Shown here: piece after piece, positions 23,156-32,120 of the stretch | Numbering within the stretch: position 1 is the first letter of the stretch | Layout: each line of letters starts with the position of its first letter | Assembly (NCBI GenBank): GCA_900318105.1 | Contig: ONJG01000059.1 | Coordinates: 1 to 32,120, forward strand | DNA from: an uncultured Eubacteriales bacterium | Lineage (GTDB): Bacteria; Bacillota; Clostridia; Peptostreptococcales; Anaerovoracaceae | Reading direction: 5' to 3' | DNA length: 32,120 nucleotides | Program-made: the position numbers and the translations under genes | Notes under the pieces: model-generated | The model's database searches: none | Seen by the model: only the letters and a program-made list of their open reading frames with translations | Told to the model about the DNA's origin: nothing

Positions 23156-23812
23156 CTACAAAAACCACTCCGATTCTCTCCTGCGAAGAGCCACTCTGTC
23201 GAGCACAGACTGTGCTATGGCTGCTGCCCCGGGCGAGAGCCTGCTGAGCTTGTGCTTTGGCATATGGCCCTTTACCTCAAGCGGTGCTGGCTTTACCTTG
23301 AGGCCTTCCACCTCGCATCCTCCGAGCCTCATTATCTTGGATGAGGCTGCCTTGGCGTATTCACCCAATGCCGTCATGTCTATCGCCACGTGTCCGCTTC
23401 TGTCGCTTCCTCTGTAAGCGCTGTAGCTTATGGCTATGGCTCCTGCACCGATTACCGTAAAGCTTCTTTCGGCAGCATACTGTTTGAGCTCATACAGAGC
23501 ATTGCCGTAGGATCTGCCGCTGTATGACACAATCGCGAGCGTCATGGCGGAATTGCCCGAGATCTCTCTCATGGCTTTCACTGCAGGCAGCGGGATTTTA
23601 CCCACATAAACAGGCATGCCGAGAACCACCACTGTCTCATCATCAGAAACAAGAGGAACAGGATCACCCTCTTTGATGGTGCAACACTCCACTATTACCT
23701 CCTCCGGACTGCACTCCCTGAGATGGCGCGCGACCTCCCCTGCCATAAGTTCAGTCACCCTGGCCGTGCCTCCGACGGGGCTGTATGATATTCCGAGAAT
23801 TCGTTTAATCAT
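23156..23812 (-). CDS. Flavodoxin-like protein (EFR1-type without ferredoxin part)
   Basis: A protein of 218 residues (227 if started at the GTG at 23839). The N-terminus ILGISYSPVGGTARV is a flavodoxin phosphate-loop strand, followed by VVVLGMPVYVGKIPLPAV and LAIVSYSGRSYGNALYELK, the second and third FMN-contact loops. This matches the flavodoxin half of clostridial EFR1-type proteins, but the C-terminal pair of [4Fe-4S] ferredoxin motifs is absent (no CxxCxxC). It probably binds FMN and moves electrons; the partner is unknown. Neither candidate start has a good ribosome binding site. An inverted repeat (23834-23865) overlaps the GTG, which favours the ATG. A terminator follows at 23042-23071. 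Confidence 0.78.
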   Translation of the reverse strand: MIKRILGISYSPVGGTARVTELMAGEVARHLRECSPEEVIVECCTIKEGDPVPLVSDDETVVVLGMPVYVGKIPLPAVKAMREISGNSAMTLAIVSYSGRSYGNALYELKQYAAERSFTVIGAGAIAISYSAYRGSDRSGHVAIDMTALGEYAKAASSKIMRLGGCEVEGLKVKPAPLEVKGHMPKHKLSRLSPGAAAIAQSVLDRVALRRRESEWFL

Positions 23813-23833
23813 AACAATGAGATTGTAGCACCT

Positions 23834-23865
23834 CTTCACAATAGATATTAGATGATATTGTGAAG
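23834..23865. promoter_or_regulatory. Ten-base inverted repeat upstream of flavodoxin-like gene
   Basis: CTTCACAATA (23834-23843) and its exact complement (23856-23865), centre spacing 22 bases, or two helical turns. This is the geometry of a dimeric repressor operator; an RNA hairpin is also possible. Half-sites resemble TTCACAA, but orientation is opposite to a Rex box. Confidence 0.5.
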
Positions 23866-23881
23866 ATTAATAATTTCCGCA

Positions 23882-23924
23882 GACAGATAAGAGGCCACTC
23901 CGTATGGAGCGACCTCTATCTGTC
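23882..23924. terminator. Long hairpin after the AGCS symporter gene
   Basis: GACAGATA(A)GAGG (23882-23894) pairs with CCTCTATCTGTC (23913-23924), with an inner CTCC/GGAG stem and a four-base loop. The T-rich flank is better on the plus strand (CTTTTATGCTTTTTG) than on the minus strand, but its position 37 bases past the symporter stop suggests it ends that transcript. Confidence 0.6.
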
Positions 23925-23960
23925 AATCTTTTATGCTTTTTGTAATTAAGATTCGATTTA

Positions 23961-25418
23961 CTACTTGGCAGCTTTCTTTGCAGCCTTTGCAGCTTCGAGA
24001 CCATCGTCATACTCTCCGGACTGTCTTCTGTTCCAGAAGTCGAATGTCTCTTTGGCGACAACGCCTGAGAGAGCGAAGAGAGCTACGAGGTTCGGGAATG
24101 CCATCAGACCGTTCATGAGGTCTGCGAAATCCCATACAACTGCGAGCGGCAGGAAAGGTCCGATAGCTACAGCAGCGATGTAGAGCCATCTGTAAGCCTT
24201 GATTGCTCCTGTGTTACCGTTTGTCAGGTAGTCGAAGCATCTCTCAGCATAGTAGTCCCAACCGAGGATGGTGGAGAATGCGAAAAGTGCAAGGCAGAGA
24301 GCCAGGATTACATATCCTACGAGCTGCGGCCATGGGAGACCATAACCGAATGCGTGCATTGTTACTTCTACACCCTCGAGACCCTGCTCGTGAGCTCCTG
24401 TCATAACTACGCAGAGACCTGTCATCGTACAAATAACGATTGTGTCGAGGAAGGTACCTGTCGAGGATACCATGCCCTGACGTACACACTCTTTGGTCTG
24501 TGCAGCAGCAGCAGCGATAGGAGCGGAACCAAGACCGGCCTCGTTGGAGAAGATACCTCTCGCAACACCCTTCTGCAGTGCGAGGAGGAATGCTCCCATT
24601 GCTCCGCCTGCAGCGGCTCTGAGTCCGAACGCACCCGCGATTACTTCTGCAAGTGCATGACCGAGGTTTCCGATGTTATAGAAGAATACCAGCAGAGCTG
24701 TAACTACGTACAGTACCATCATTGCAGGTACGATTCTCTCTGTAACCTGAGCGATTCTCTCGATACCGCCTACGATTACGGCGATTGTTCCTACTGTGAT
24801 GATGATAGTAGCGATGACCTTTACCCAGCTTGCATCCTCACCGAATGCCGTGAATGCTACGCTTGTAGCGCCTACTTCTGTAGCTACCTTGTTGATAGCG
24901 TTTACAATACCGTTAACCTGTGTGGATGTACCGATACCAAGAGCTCCGGCCAGTGAGCCAAACAGTGCAAACAGTTTTGCAAGCCATTTCCATTTCTCTC
25001 CCATACCTTTCTCGATGTAGTAGAAAGGTCCGCCGAGAATGGTCCCGTCAGGCTTAACCTGTCTGTACTTAACAGCCAGGACACCCTCTGCATACTTGGT
25101 AGCGATTCCGAAGAATGCAGCAAACTCCATCCAGAAGAGAGCTCCCGGGCCGCCTGCCATGATAGCTGTAGATACACCTACGATGTTACCTGTACCTACA
25201 GTAGCAGCCAGCGCTGTCGTCAGAGCTCCGAAGCTGGAAACGTCTCCCTCAGCGCCTTCTTCGTTTGTTACGGCGTATCTGAGTGAGAGACCGATTCTCC
25301 TCTGCGGGTGGAATTTAGTGCGAACGGAGAGAAGAATACCGACCACGATGATGAGTACCATCATGACGGTTCCCCAGACTAATCCGTCTAGCCAGCTTAT
25401 AAATTCACCAATGCTCAT
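23961..25418 (-). CDS. Alanine/glycine:cation symporter (AGCS family)
   Basis: A 485-residue sodium- or proton-coupled amino acid importer. Family hallmarks are ATVGTGNIVGVSTAI followed by GGPGALFWMEFAAFFGIATKY, ILGGPFYYIEKGM, KGVARGIFSNEAGLGSAPIAAAAA, and ILGWDYYAERC in the C-terminal half. About eleven hydrophobic segments are visible. It takes up alanine and/or glycine. The ATG at 25418 is chosen because AAGGAGG lies seven bases upstream; a longer reading frame to 25520 runs through the leader and is not supported. A dyad CTTATC-GCGT-GATAAG lies at 25439-25454 in the leader. No glycine riboswitch was recognised. The gene stands alone, divergent from the riboswitch-controlled ATPase. Confidence 0.95.
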   Translation of the reverse strand: MSIGEFISWLDGLVWGTVMMVLIIVVGILLSVRTKFHPQRRIGLSLRYAVTNEEGAEGDVSSFGALTTALAATVGTGNIVGVSTAIMAGGPGALFWMEFAAFFGIATKYAEGVLAVKYRQVKPDGTILGGPFYYIEKGMGEKWKWLAKLFALFGSLAGALGIGTSTQVNGIVNAINKVATEVGATSVAFTAFGEDASWVKVIATIIITVGTIAVIVGGIERIAQVTERIVPAMMVLYVVTALLVFFYNIGNLGHALAEVIAGAFGLRAAAGGAMGAFLLALQKGVARGIFSNEAGLGSAPIAAAAAQTKECVRQGMVSSTGTFLDTIVICTMTGLCVVMTGAHEQGLEGVEVTMHAFGYGLPWPQLVGYVILALCLALFAFSTILGWDYYAERCFDYLTNGNTGAIKAYRWLYIAAVAIGPFLPLAVVWDFADLMNGLMAFPNLVALFALSGVVAKETFDFWNRRQSGEYDDGLEAAKAAKKAAK

Positions 25419-25438
25419 AAAATACCTCCTTACAAATT

Positions 25439-25454
25439 GCTTATCACGCGATAA
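25439..25454. promoter_or_regulatory. Inverted repeat in the leader of the AGCS symporter
   Basis: CTTATC and GATAAG arms around a four-base centre, about ten bases upstream of the symporter's ribosome binding site. Candidate operator or short RNA hairpin. The rest of the divergent region (25455-25670) is AT-rich and holds no gene. Confidence 0.35.
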
Positions 25455-25673
25455 GATAAATAAAGATTGACGTATTGTCCAGATTATGAAGGCGCAGTAC
25501 GCCAATCTGAATCTATACAATTTAAGTGTAAAGGCTGAAAAAAGTTATGTCAAACAAAAAATATGTCAAAACATTGACGTTCTTCACAAAATCATCACAG
25601 AAGCCCATAATTCCAACGATTCATGGAATTTCAATAATTTTGGAATTTTTTTCAATTATTCGGCGGGATTTCG

Positions 25674-25702
25674 TTGACACTCTCAGACAGTTGTGAGATA
25701 TT
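25674..25702 (+). promoter_or_regulatory. Promoter of the riboswitch-ATPase transcript
   Basis: Consensus TTGACA (25674-25679), 17-base spacer, GATATT (25697-25702). Transcription would begin near 25709, exactly at the start of the aptamer-like region. Confidence 0.75.
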
Positions 25703-25707
25703 TGTAC

Positions 25708-25835
25708 AGGTTTACAAAAGGGAGTAGCTTGCGCCGTCGGCGCGATGCATTTCGTCAGTACGGGATACGTCCCCGGAATGCACCACAAACAGCGAGACTT
25801 TTACCGCAACATCAGCGGCAGAAGTCCGTTTTTTT
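25708..25835 (+). ncRNA. yybP-ykoY-type Mn2+ riboswitch with terminator
   Basis: The leader contains the yybP-ykoY hallmark AAAGGGAGTAGC (25717-25728), then paired GC arms, TTCGTCAGTACG and CCCGG segments, and the closing GCGAGACTTTTACC (25793-25806). The first stem can form between AAAAG and CTTTT. The closing strand GACTTTTACCGC (25796-25807) can alternatively pair with GCGGCAGAAGTC (25815-25826), one mismatch, followed by seven T (25829-25835): a classical terminator. Ligand binding would hold the closing strand in the aptamer, prevent the terminator and switch the ATPase on. Known members sense Mn2+. Confidence 0.82.
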
Positions 25836-25936
25836 ATCCCGGCGCACCACATATAAGATTTCCCTATATATTAATGTAGAAATCTCACCGCATAGGTGCT
25901 AAAATGTTATGGTTATTTTCACAAAGGAGAGGAACT

Positions 25937-28699
25937 ATGAAAGAAGGATACAGGCCCTATCTCGAGTCTATAGAATCGGTTCTCGAAGAGACTCAGTCCA
26001 GTGCTCTCGGACTCAGCGAAGAGGAATCATCAAAGAGACTTGAGACAGAGGGACACAACAAACTAATTGAAGCGAAAAAGAGAAGTGCCATCGCGAGGTT
26101 CTTCGATCAGATGAAGGATCCGATGATCATCATACTGCTCGTGGCAGCGCTGCTCTCATTTATCACCTCGGTATATGAGGGAGAGCGTCCGACGGATGTC
26201 TTCATCATATTATTCGTCGTTGTCCTGAACTCCGTGCTCGGAGTCGTGCAGGAGAGCAAGGCGGAGGAAGCCATCGAAGCCCTCAAACAGATGACTGCCG
26301 CAAAGTCCAAGGTTCTGAGAAGCGGCAAGATACAGAGCATAGAAAGCGAATACCTCGTTCCGGGAGACATAGTCATACTCGAAGCCGGAGACAGCGTCCC
26401 CGCGGACGGCAGGATTATAGAGGAAGCCTCATTCAAGGTTGAGGAGGCCGCTCTCACCGGAGAATCGGTTCCCGTCACCAAGGAAGCCGCGGCTCTCAGC
26501 ATAGAGGGCGAAGCCAAGGATGTGCCCCTCGCCGACAGGAAAAACATGGTATATATGGGCAGCACCGTCGTATACGGCCGCGGCCGCATAGTCGTGACAG
26601 GCACGGGCATGGATACGGAGATGGGTAAGATCGCAGATGCCATCTCGCAGGCTGAGGAGGAGCTCACTCCGCTTCAGATCAAGCTGGCTCAGCTTTCCAA
26701 AATTCTCACAAGACTCGTAATCGGAATCTGCCTTTTCATATTCGCACTCGGCGTTGTAAAGGCCGGACATATCAGCATGGATGTCATGATAGACACATTT
26801 ATGCTGGCTATTTCCCTCGCGGTTGCCGCAATTCCTGAGGGCCTCGTGGCCGTTGTCACGATAGTCCTTTCAATAGGCGTGACCAAGATGTCGCAGCGAA
26901 ATGCCGTGATAAGGCGTCTTACCGCGGTGGAGACTCTCGGCTGCGCACAGATTATCTGTTCGGACAAGACCGGAACTCTCACTCAGAATAAAATGACCGT
27001 CGTCGATTACGCCGGTCAGGATCAGGATCTGATCGCTGCAGGTATGGCTCTTTGCTGCGATGCCGAGCAAAAGATCAACGACGACGGAAAGGAAGAAGTC
27101 ATAGGCGAACCCACCGAGGCTGCTCTTGTGGCATACTCTTCGGTTCAGAATCTGCCAAAGTCCGAGCTCGTCACTATATTCCCCCGCGTGGGAGAGGCTC
27201 CGTTTGACTCAGGGCGCAAGATGATGTCCACGGTTCACGAAAACATCAATATGGACTCGCCTGCAGGCCTGACCACAGAGCTCGACAATCTCGTTGCTAA
27301 ATCAAAATACGTGCAGTTCACCAAGGGCGCGCCCGATGTGGTGCTCCGCCACTGCACACATATACTCACAGACCACGGAGTTGAGCCTATCACGGATAAG
27401 CTCGCAGCCAACGTCAGGAGAGACAATGCAAAAATGGCCGGAAAGGCACTCAGAGTTCTGTCTCTTGCGATCAGGGTCTATGATGAAAAGCCGACGGATT
27501 TCTCTGACGAGGTCCTCGAGCAAAAGCTCATCTTTACCGGTCTCGTCGGCATGATCGACCCGATCAGACCTGAGGTCAAGGACGCTGTCGCAGAATGCAC
27601 ACGCGCAGGCATCAGACCTATCATGATCACGGGCGACCAGCTCGATACGGCGGTTGCCATCGGAAAGGATCTCGGCATCATAGAAAGCGCAGACGACGCT
27701 ATCCTGGGATCCGCACTCGACGATATGTCGGATGAGGAGCTCCTGAACAAAGTCGGCACATTCTCCGTATATGCGAGAGTGCAGCCTGAGCATAAAGTCA
27801 GAATAGTAAAGGCCTGGCGTGCCCGCAGCATGGTCACAGCCATGACGGGAGACGGAGTCAATGACGCTCCTGCCATCAAGTCCGCAGACATCGGTGTCGG
27901 AATGGGCATCACCGGTACGGACGTAACCAAGAACGTTGCCGATATGATACTCGCAGACGATAACTTCGCCACGATAGTGGCCGCAGTCGGCGAGGGCCGC
28001 AGGATATATGCCAACATCCGTAAGTGCATTCAGTTCCTCCTGGCTACCAACATCAGTGAGGTGCTTTCAATACTCATAGCGACCATACTCGGATTCACCG
28101 TGCTTAAACCGGCACACCTGCTCTGGATCAACCTGATCACGGACTCCCTGCCGGCGCTTGCGCTCGGTATGGAAGATGCCGAGGGCGACTCCATGAACGA
28201 AAAACCGAGAAGCGCCAGAGAAGGCGTGTTTGCCGGCGGAATGGACAAGGACATCCTCTACCAGGGAGCACTGACCACTCTGCTCGTGCTTACGGCTTAC
28301 TTCATCGGTGAATATATCGAGACCGGTCAGTGGCATATCACAGCCAGCAACGATGGTATCACCATGGCATTCCTGACCATGTCCATGACCGAGATTCTCC
28401 ACTCATTCAATATGAGATCGAGAAGAAAGTCTCTGTTCAGTCTCAGCAGACAGAACCTCTGGCTCTGGGGCTCGGGCATACTCGCACTGCTGCTCACAAC
28501 TGCAGTCATCGAGATTCCCGCCCTCGCAGCGATATTTGAGTTCACGCCGATAGACCTCAAGGAATACGGCATCGCAATGGGACTTGCCATCCTCATCATA
28601 CCGGTGGTTGAGATCATCAAGGCCTTCCAGAGGAGCTACGATGCCAAGAGAAAGGCTGCCGAAGAGGAGAGCATCAACAGAGCCAAGCAGAGAATATAA
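25937..28699 (+). CDS. P2A-type cation ATPase (Ca2+/Mn2+), riboswitch-controlled
   Basis: A 920-residue P-type ATPase. The actuator motif LTGES is at about 173-177, AAIPEGL in helix 4 at about 297-303, phosphorylated Asp343 in SDKTGTLT, the KGAPD nucleotide-site motif, TGDQ, and the GDGVNDAP hinge near 637. Helix 6 reads LITDSLPALALGME, the single-site (SPCA/LMCA-like) calcium ATPase pattern. The cation N- and C-terminal domains are complete. Known relatives under yybP-ykoY riboswitches export Mn2+ (Lactococcus YoaB type), so Mn2+ is the likely physiological substrate, with Ca2+ possible. AAGGAGAGG lies in front of the ATG at 25937; an upstream in-frame ATG at 25904 has no ribosome binding site. 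The next gene starts 35 bases downstream. Confidence 0.94.
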   Translation: MKEGYRPYLESIESVLEETQSSALGLSEEESSKRLETEGHNKLIEAKKRSAIARFFDQMKDPMIIILLVAALLSFITSVYEGERPTDVFIILFVVVLNSVLGVVQESKAEEAIEALKQMTAAKSKVLRSGKIQSIESEYLVPGDIVILEAGDSVPADGRIIEEASFKVEEAALTGESVPVTKEAAALSIEGEAKDVPLADRKNMVYMGSTVVYGRGRIVVTGTGMDTEMGKIADAISQAEEELTPLQIKLAQLSKILTRLVIGICLFIFALGVVKAGHISMDVMIDTFMLAISLAVAAIPEGLVAVVTIVLSIGVTKMSQRNAVIRRLTAVETLGCAQIICSDKTGTLTQNKMTVVDYAGQDQDLIAAGMALCCDAEQKINDDGKEEVIGEPTEAALVAYSSVQNLPKSELVTIFPRVGEAPFDSGRKMMSTVHENINMDSPAGLTTELDNLVAKSKYVQFTKGAPDVVLRHCTHILTDHGVEPITDKLAANVRRDNAKMAGKALRVLSLAIRVYDEKPTDFSDEVLEQKLIFTGLVGMIDPIRPEVKDAVAECTRAGIRPIMITGDQLDTAVAIGKDLGIIESADDAILGSALDDMSDEELLNKVGTFSVYARVQPEHKVRIVKAWRARSMVTAMTGDGVNDAPAIKSADIGVGMGITGTDVTKNVADMILADDNFATIVAAVGEGRRIYANIRKCIQFLLATNISEVLSILIATILGFTVLKPAHLLWINLITDSLPALALGMEDAEGDSMNEKPRSAREGVFAGGMDKDILYQGALTTLLVLTAYFIGEYIETGQWHITASNDGITMAFLTMSMTEILHSFNMRSRRKSLFSLSRQNLWLWGSGILALLLTTAVIEIPALAAIFEFTPIDLKEYGIAMGLAILIIPVVEIIKAFQRSYDAKRKAAEEESINRAKQRI

Positions 28700-28734
28700 T
28701 TTTAATTAAACAGATAGTGAAGAGTTGATAGTTA

Positions 28735-30198
28735 ATGGAAGATAAAAGGGATAAAAACAAAGACGGAGAAGTAATAAGCGTATCTGGGGATAAGTCTCCT
28801 CAGAGTCAGAAGCGGGATTCGGACAAGCTCGGCACAGAGCCTGTTCACGGTCTTTTGCTGAAAACATCGGCACCTCTTATGGTGTCGATGTTTGTTATGG
28901 CGCTGTACAACATAGTGGATTCGATTTACCTCGGTCACTATAACACGGACTCGCTGACGGCAGTCTCGCTGTGTTTCCCGTTCCAGAATCTCAATGTCGC
29001 ATTCGGAATAGGTACGGCCGTGGGTATGAGCGCACTTCTTTCGAGATATCTCGGTGCAAAGCAGTACGCAAGAGCCGATAAAGTCGCGCACAACGGTTTT
29101 ATACTTGCCGCGATCAACTATTCCATATTCTTTATAGTAGGTTGCCTCGCGGAGCCGATAATGAGGCTAGTGACAGCGGGCTCCGTAAATGAATTCACCC
29201 TGTCGGAGGCTACCAGCTATCTTCGTATAACCCAGTGGCTTTCGATTGCGCCCATGATGCAGTCCATGTTTGAGAGGCTGCTGCAGGGCACGGGTAAGAC
29301 CAAATACATATCCTATATGCAGCTCTCCGCCACCCTGTTCAACGTGGTGGTCGACCCGATACTCATATTCGGCTACTTCGGTCTGCCGGCCATGGGAGCA
29401 AAGGGCGCTGCACTGGCCACCGTGTTCGGCCAGCTGCTCGGCTGCATACTGGGACATATCTTCAACAGGGAGTACAACAAGGAGATACAGCTCTCCCTCA
29501 AGAAGGTGCGCCCTCACCTGCGCACCATGAAGGACATCTACAAGATAGGCATACCGTCCATAGTCCTGCAGTCGGTGGGCGCTGTCATGACATTCAGTCT
29601 CAACAAGATACTGCTCATGTTCTCAGAGCTCGCAGTGACGACTTTCGGAGTATATTTCAAACTCCAGAGCTTTGCATTCATGCCGCTCTTTGGTATGAAC
29701 AGCGGCTCGGTTCCGATCATCGCATACAACTACGGTGCGGACAGGAAGGACAGGCTGGAAGAGACCATGAGGCTCGGCGCCAGATACGGCATAGGCCTCA
29801 TGACCATAGGAACGATTATCTTCTGGCTCTTCCCGGAGCAGCTGATGGCGCTCTTCAACTCCCCTCCCGAGATGGTCTCGATGGGAGTCGTGGCGCTTCA
29901 CATCATCTCGCTGAACTTCCCGTTTGCGGGATATGCCATCATGAGAGGCGCGGCCTTCCAGGCCCTCGGCAAGAGCGTATACAGCATGAACATATCGCTC
30001 GTGCGTCAGCTCCTCATCATCATCCCATGCGCTTACATCTTCGCAAAGATAGGCGGAGTCAACATGGTATGGTGGGCATTCCCGTGCGCTGAGGTTGCAG
30101 GCATGACCATGTCAGTCCTCTACACCAGGAGTATCAGAAAGAACATACTCAGCAAAATGACTCCGCGCGATGCAGACGGCAATCCGATAGATAAGTAA
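28735..30198 (+). CDS. MATE-family multidrug efflux transporter
   Basis: A 487-residue membrane protein with about twelve helices in two bundles. Typical MATE segments include LKTSAPLMVSMFVMALYNIVDSIYLG, the AFGIGTAVGMSALLSRYLGAK region at the second helix, and, in the second half, FAFMPLFGMNSGSVPIIAYNYGA. It exports organic cations or other compounds in exchange for Na+ or H+; the substrate is unknown. A hydrophilic lysine-rich N-terminus of about 30 residues precedes the first helix. The Shine-Dalgarno is weak (GAAGAG about ten bases upstream). It may be co-transcribed with the ATPase (35-base gap) and with the following cyclo-ligase gene (14-base gap). Confidence 0.93.
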   Translation: MEDKRDKNKDGEVISVSGDKSPQSQKRDSDKLGTEPVHGLLLKTSAPLMVSMFVMALYNIVDSIYLGHYNTDSLTAVSLCFPFQNLNVAFGIGTAVGMSALLSRYLGAKQYARADKVAHNGFILAAINYSIFFIVGCLAEPIMRLVTAGSVNEFTLSEATSYLRITQWLSIAPMMQSMFERLLQGTGKTKYISYMQLSATLFNVVVDPILIFGYFGLPAMGAKGAALATVFGQLLGCILGHIFNREYNKEIQLSLKKVRPHLRTMKDIYKIGIPSIVLQSVGAVMTFSLNKILLMFSELAVTTFGVYFKLQSFAFMPLFGMNSGSVPIIAYNYGADRKDRLEETMRLGARYGIGLMTIGTIIFWLFPEQLMALFNSPPEMVSMGVVALHIISLNFPFAGYAIMRGAAFQALGKSVYSMNISLVRQLLIIIPCAYIFAKIGGVNMVWWAFPCAEVAGMTMSVLYTRSIRKNILSKMTPRDADGNPIDK

Positions 30199-30212
30199 TT
30201 TTCAGAAACAGA

Positions 30213-30851
30213 ATGAACGAACACGAATTGAAAAAAGAATACAGAGCAGAGGCCGCGGCCATGCTGGAGAATACAGACGAGGAGTACAGAAGCAGCGCTT
30301 CGGCTGCAATTGCAGTGAACTTGCTCGCGCTGCCTGAGATGAAAAAGGCGCGCAACGTGATGCTGTATGTTTCCGTGGGCAAGGAACCCGCGACGCTCGC
30401 CCTGATCAGCAAGCTGCTCGAGGCTGGCAAGAAGGTCTGCCTTCCGAGGTGCATTGATTCGGAATCAAGTGGCGAGCAGACATCAGACGGACAGGCATTC
30501 GGCGAGCGCATTCTGGAGGCGCGGCGCGTCAAGGGACTTGACGATCTGACGGCCGGGTCCTACGGAATCCCCGAGCCGCCGGCAGATGATGAGCGCTGCC
30601 CGCTCATCCCGCCGCGCAAAATCGACCTGGTCGTACTCCCTTGCGTGGCATGCGATGCGCACTGCAACAGGCTCGGTCATGGCGCAGGCTACTACGACAG
30701 GTTTCTGCAGACTCTGAGCGATAAGTGTACGACAATTGCCCTCTGTTATGATAAACTCTTAATGAATGAAATTCCCATGGAGGAGCACGACATGAAAGTT
30801 GATGCAGTAATAACAGAAAAAGCCGTTCACCGATGGCGTCCTCAGAATTAA
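30213..30851 (+). CDS. 5-formyltetrahydrofolate cyclo-ligase
   Basis: A 212-residue member of the 5-FTHF cyclo-ligase family (YgfA/MTHFS). The N-terminal KKEYRAEAAAML helix supplies the basic ATP-contact residues, YVSVGKEPAT matches the YxSxxxEpdT folate-side motif, and GHGAGYYDRFL is the conserved glycine-rich ATP-binding loop. The catalysed reaction turns 5-formyl-THF plus ATP into 5,10-methenyl-THF, returning a storage or inhibitory folate to the one-carbon pool. A 20-residue hydrophilic insert near residues 84-100 is unusual but not disruptive. It follows MATE by 14 bases, probably in the same transcript. Confidence 0.92.
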   Translation: MNEHELKKEYRAEAAAMLENTDEEYRSSASAAIAVNLLALPEMKKARNVMLYVSVGKEPATLALISKLLEAGKKVCLPRCIDSESSGEQTSDGQAFGERILEARRVKGLDDLTAGSYGIPEPPADDERCPLIPPRKIDLVVLPCVACDAHCNRLGHGAGYYDRFLQTLSDKCTTIALCYDKLLMNEIPMEEHDMKVDAVITEKAVHRWRPQN

Positions 30852-30908
30852 CCATATACCCGACCGGTCCTTTATATCCAAAGAATCGGCAGCGAGTGAA
30901 TTAATTAA

Positions 30909-32069
<1,161 letters not shown>

Positions 32070-32070
32070 T

Positions 32071-32120
32071 ATGAAAGTATCTACAAAAAGCAGAAACGCA
32101 CTCATGATGCTGGCCTATCT
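32071..32120 (+). CDS. Rrf2-family regulator, N-terminus only
   Basis: The last 50 bases encode MKVSTKSRNALMMLAYL, which matches the MK(I/V)STKxRYAL start of Rrf2-family winged-helix regulators (IscR, CymR, RsrR relatives). The gene runs off the window, so the ligand cysteines and subgroup cannot be checked. It begins one base after the tryptophanyl-tRNA synthetase stop codon, so expression is probably coupled. Confidence 0.7.
   Translation, partial: MKVSTKSRNALMMLAY

Noticed and set aside
20657..23344. An 895-codon open frame on the plus strand opposite aconitase and citrate synthase
   Set aside because: It lies entirely antisense to three well-recognised genes, has no protein family resemblance and arises from the codon bias of the coding strand.
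25904..25936. Upstream in-frame ATG for the P-type ATPase
   Set aside because: No ribosome binding site in front of it, while the ATG at 25937 has AAGGAGAGG at good spacing.

Overview
The window looks like chromosomal DNA of an anaerobic, low-peptide-complexity Firmicute of the class Clostridia with roughly balanced base composition. The grounds are AGGAGG-type ribosome binding sites, sigma-A-like promoters, a Re-type citrate synthase instead of the usual Si-type, a yybP-ykoY manganese riboswitch, a GH25 lysozyme with an SH3b tail, and a fragment resembling a Gram-positive sortase sorting signal. Genus cannot be fixed from the sequence alone. No rRNA, tRNA, CRISPR, integrase or transposase was seen.

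Left part (1-9000, nearly all minus strand). HU has its own promoter. Upstream of it lies a compact three-gene unit: a 66-residue peptide with a double-glycine leader, a family 2 glycosyltransferase, and an unusual protein joining a GT51 peptidoglycan transglycosylase, an NlpC/P60-like domain that has lost its catalytic cysteine, and an amidase. A strong promoter sits in front of the peptide gene. This unit is the best candidate for an undescribed system. Next come a Y-family DNA polymerase with its YolD-like partner, a secreted GH25 lysozyme, and two overlapping COG0523 (CobW/P47K) metal GTPases, one with a long histidine-rich loop and one fused to a YcgQ-like C-terminal domain.

Middle part (9000-18340). 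A DMT-family transporter has repeated operator-like sites around its promoter. A minus-strand pair encodes an acyl-CoA synthetase and an MtnA-like isomerase. A large MacB/FtsX-type ABC protein fuses ATPase and permease. A MntP-type manganese exporter lacks a normal start codon for its first membrane helix, and just upstream is an in-frame remnant of a sortase-type anchor or a tiny membrane protein, directly after the stop codon of an AEC-family carrier.

Right part (18340-32120). A minus-strand operon encodes Re-citrate synthase, aconitase and isocitrate dehydrogenase, the oxidative half of the TCA cycle used by anaerobes to make 2-oxoglutarate and glutamate, followed by the AEC carrier. A flavodoxin-like protein and an alanine/glycine:cation symporter follow. 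On the plus strand are a P2A-type ATPase under an apparent Mn2+ riboswitch with a transcription attenuator, a MATE transporter, 5-formyltetrahydrofolate cyclo-ligase, tryptophanyl-tRNA synthetase and the first codons of an Rrf2-type regulator. Metal homeostasis recurs: two probable Mn2+ exporters and two COG0523 GTPases lie within 21 kb.
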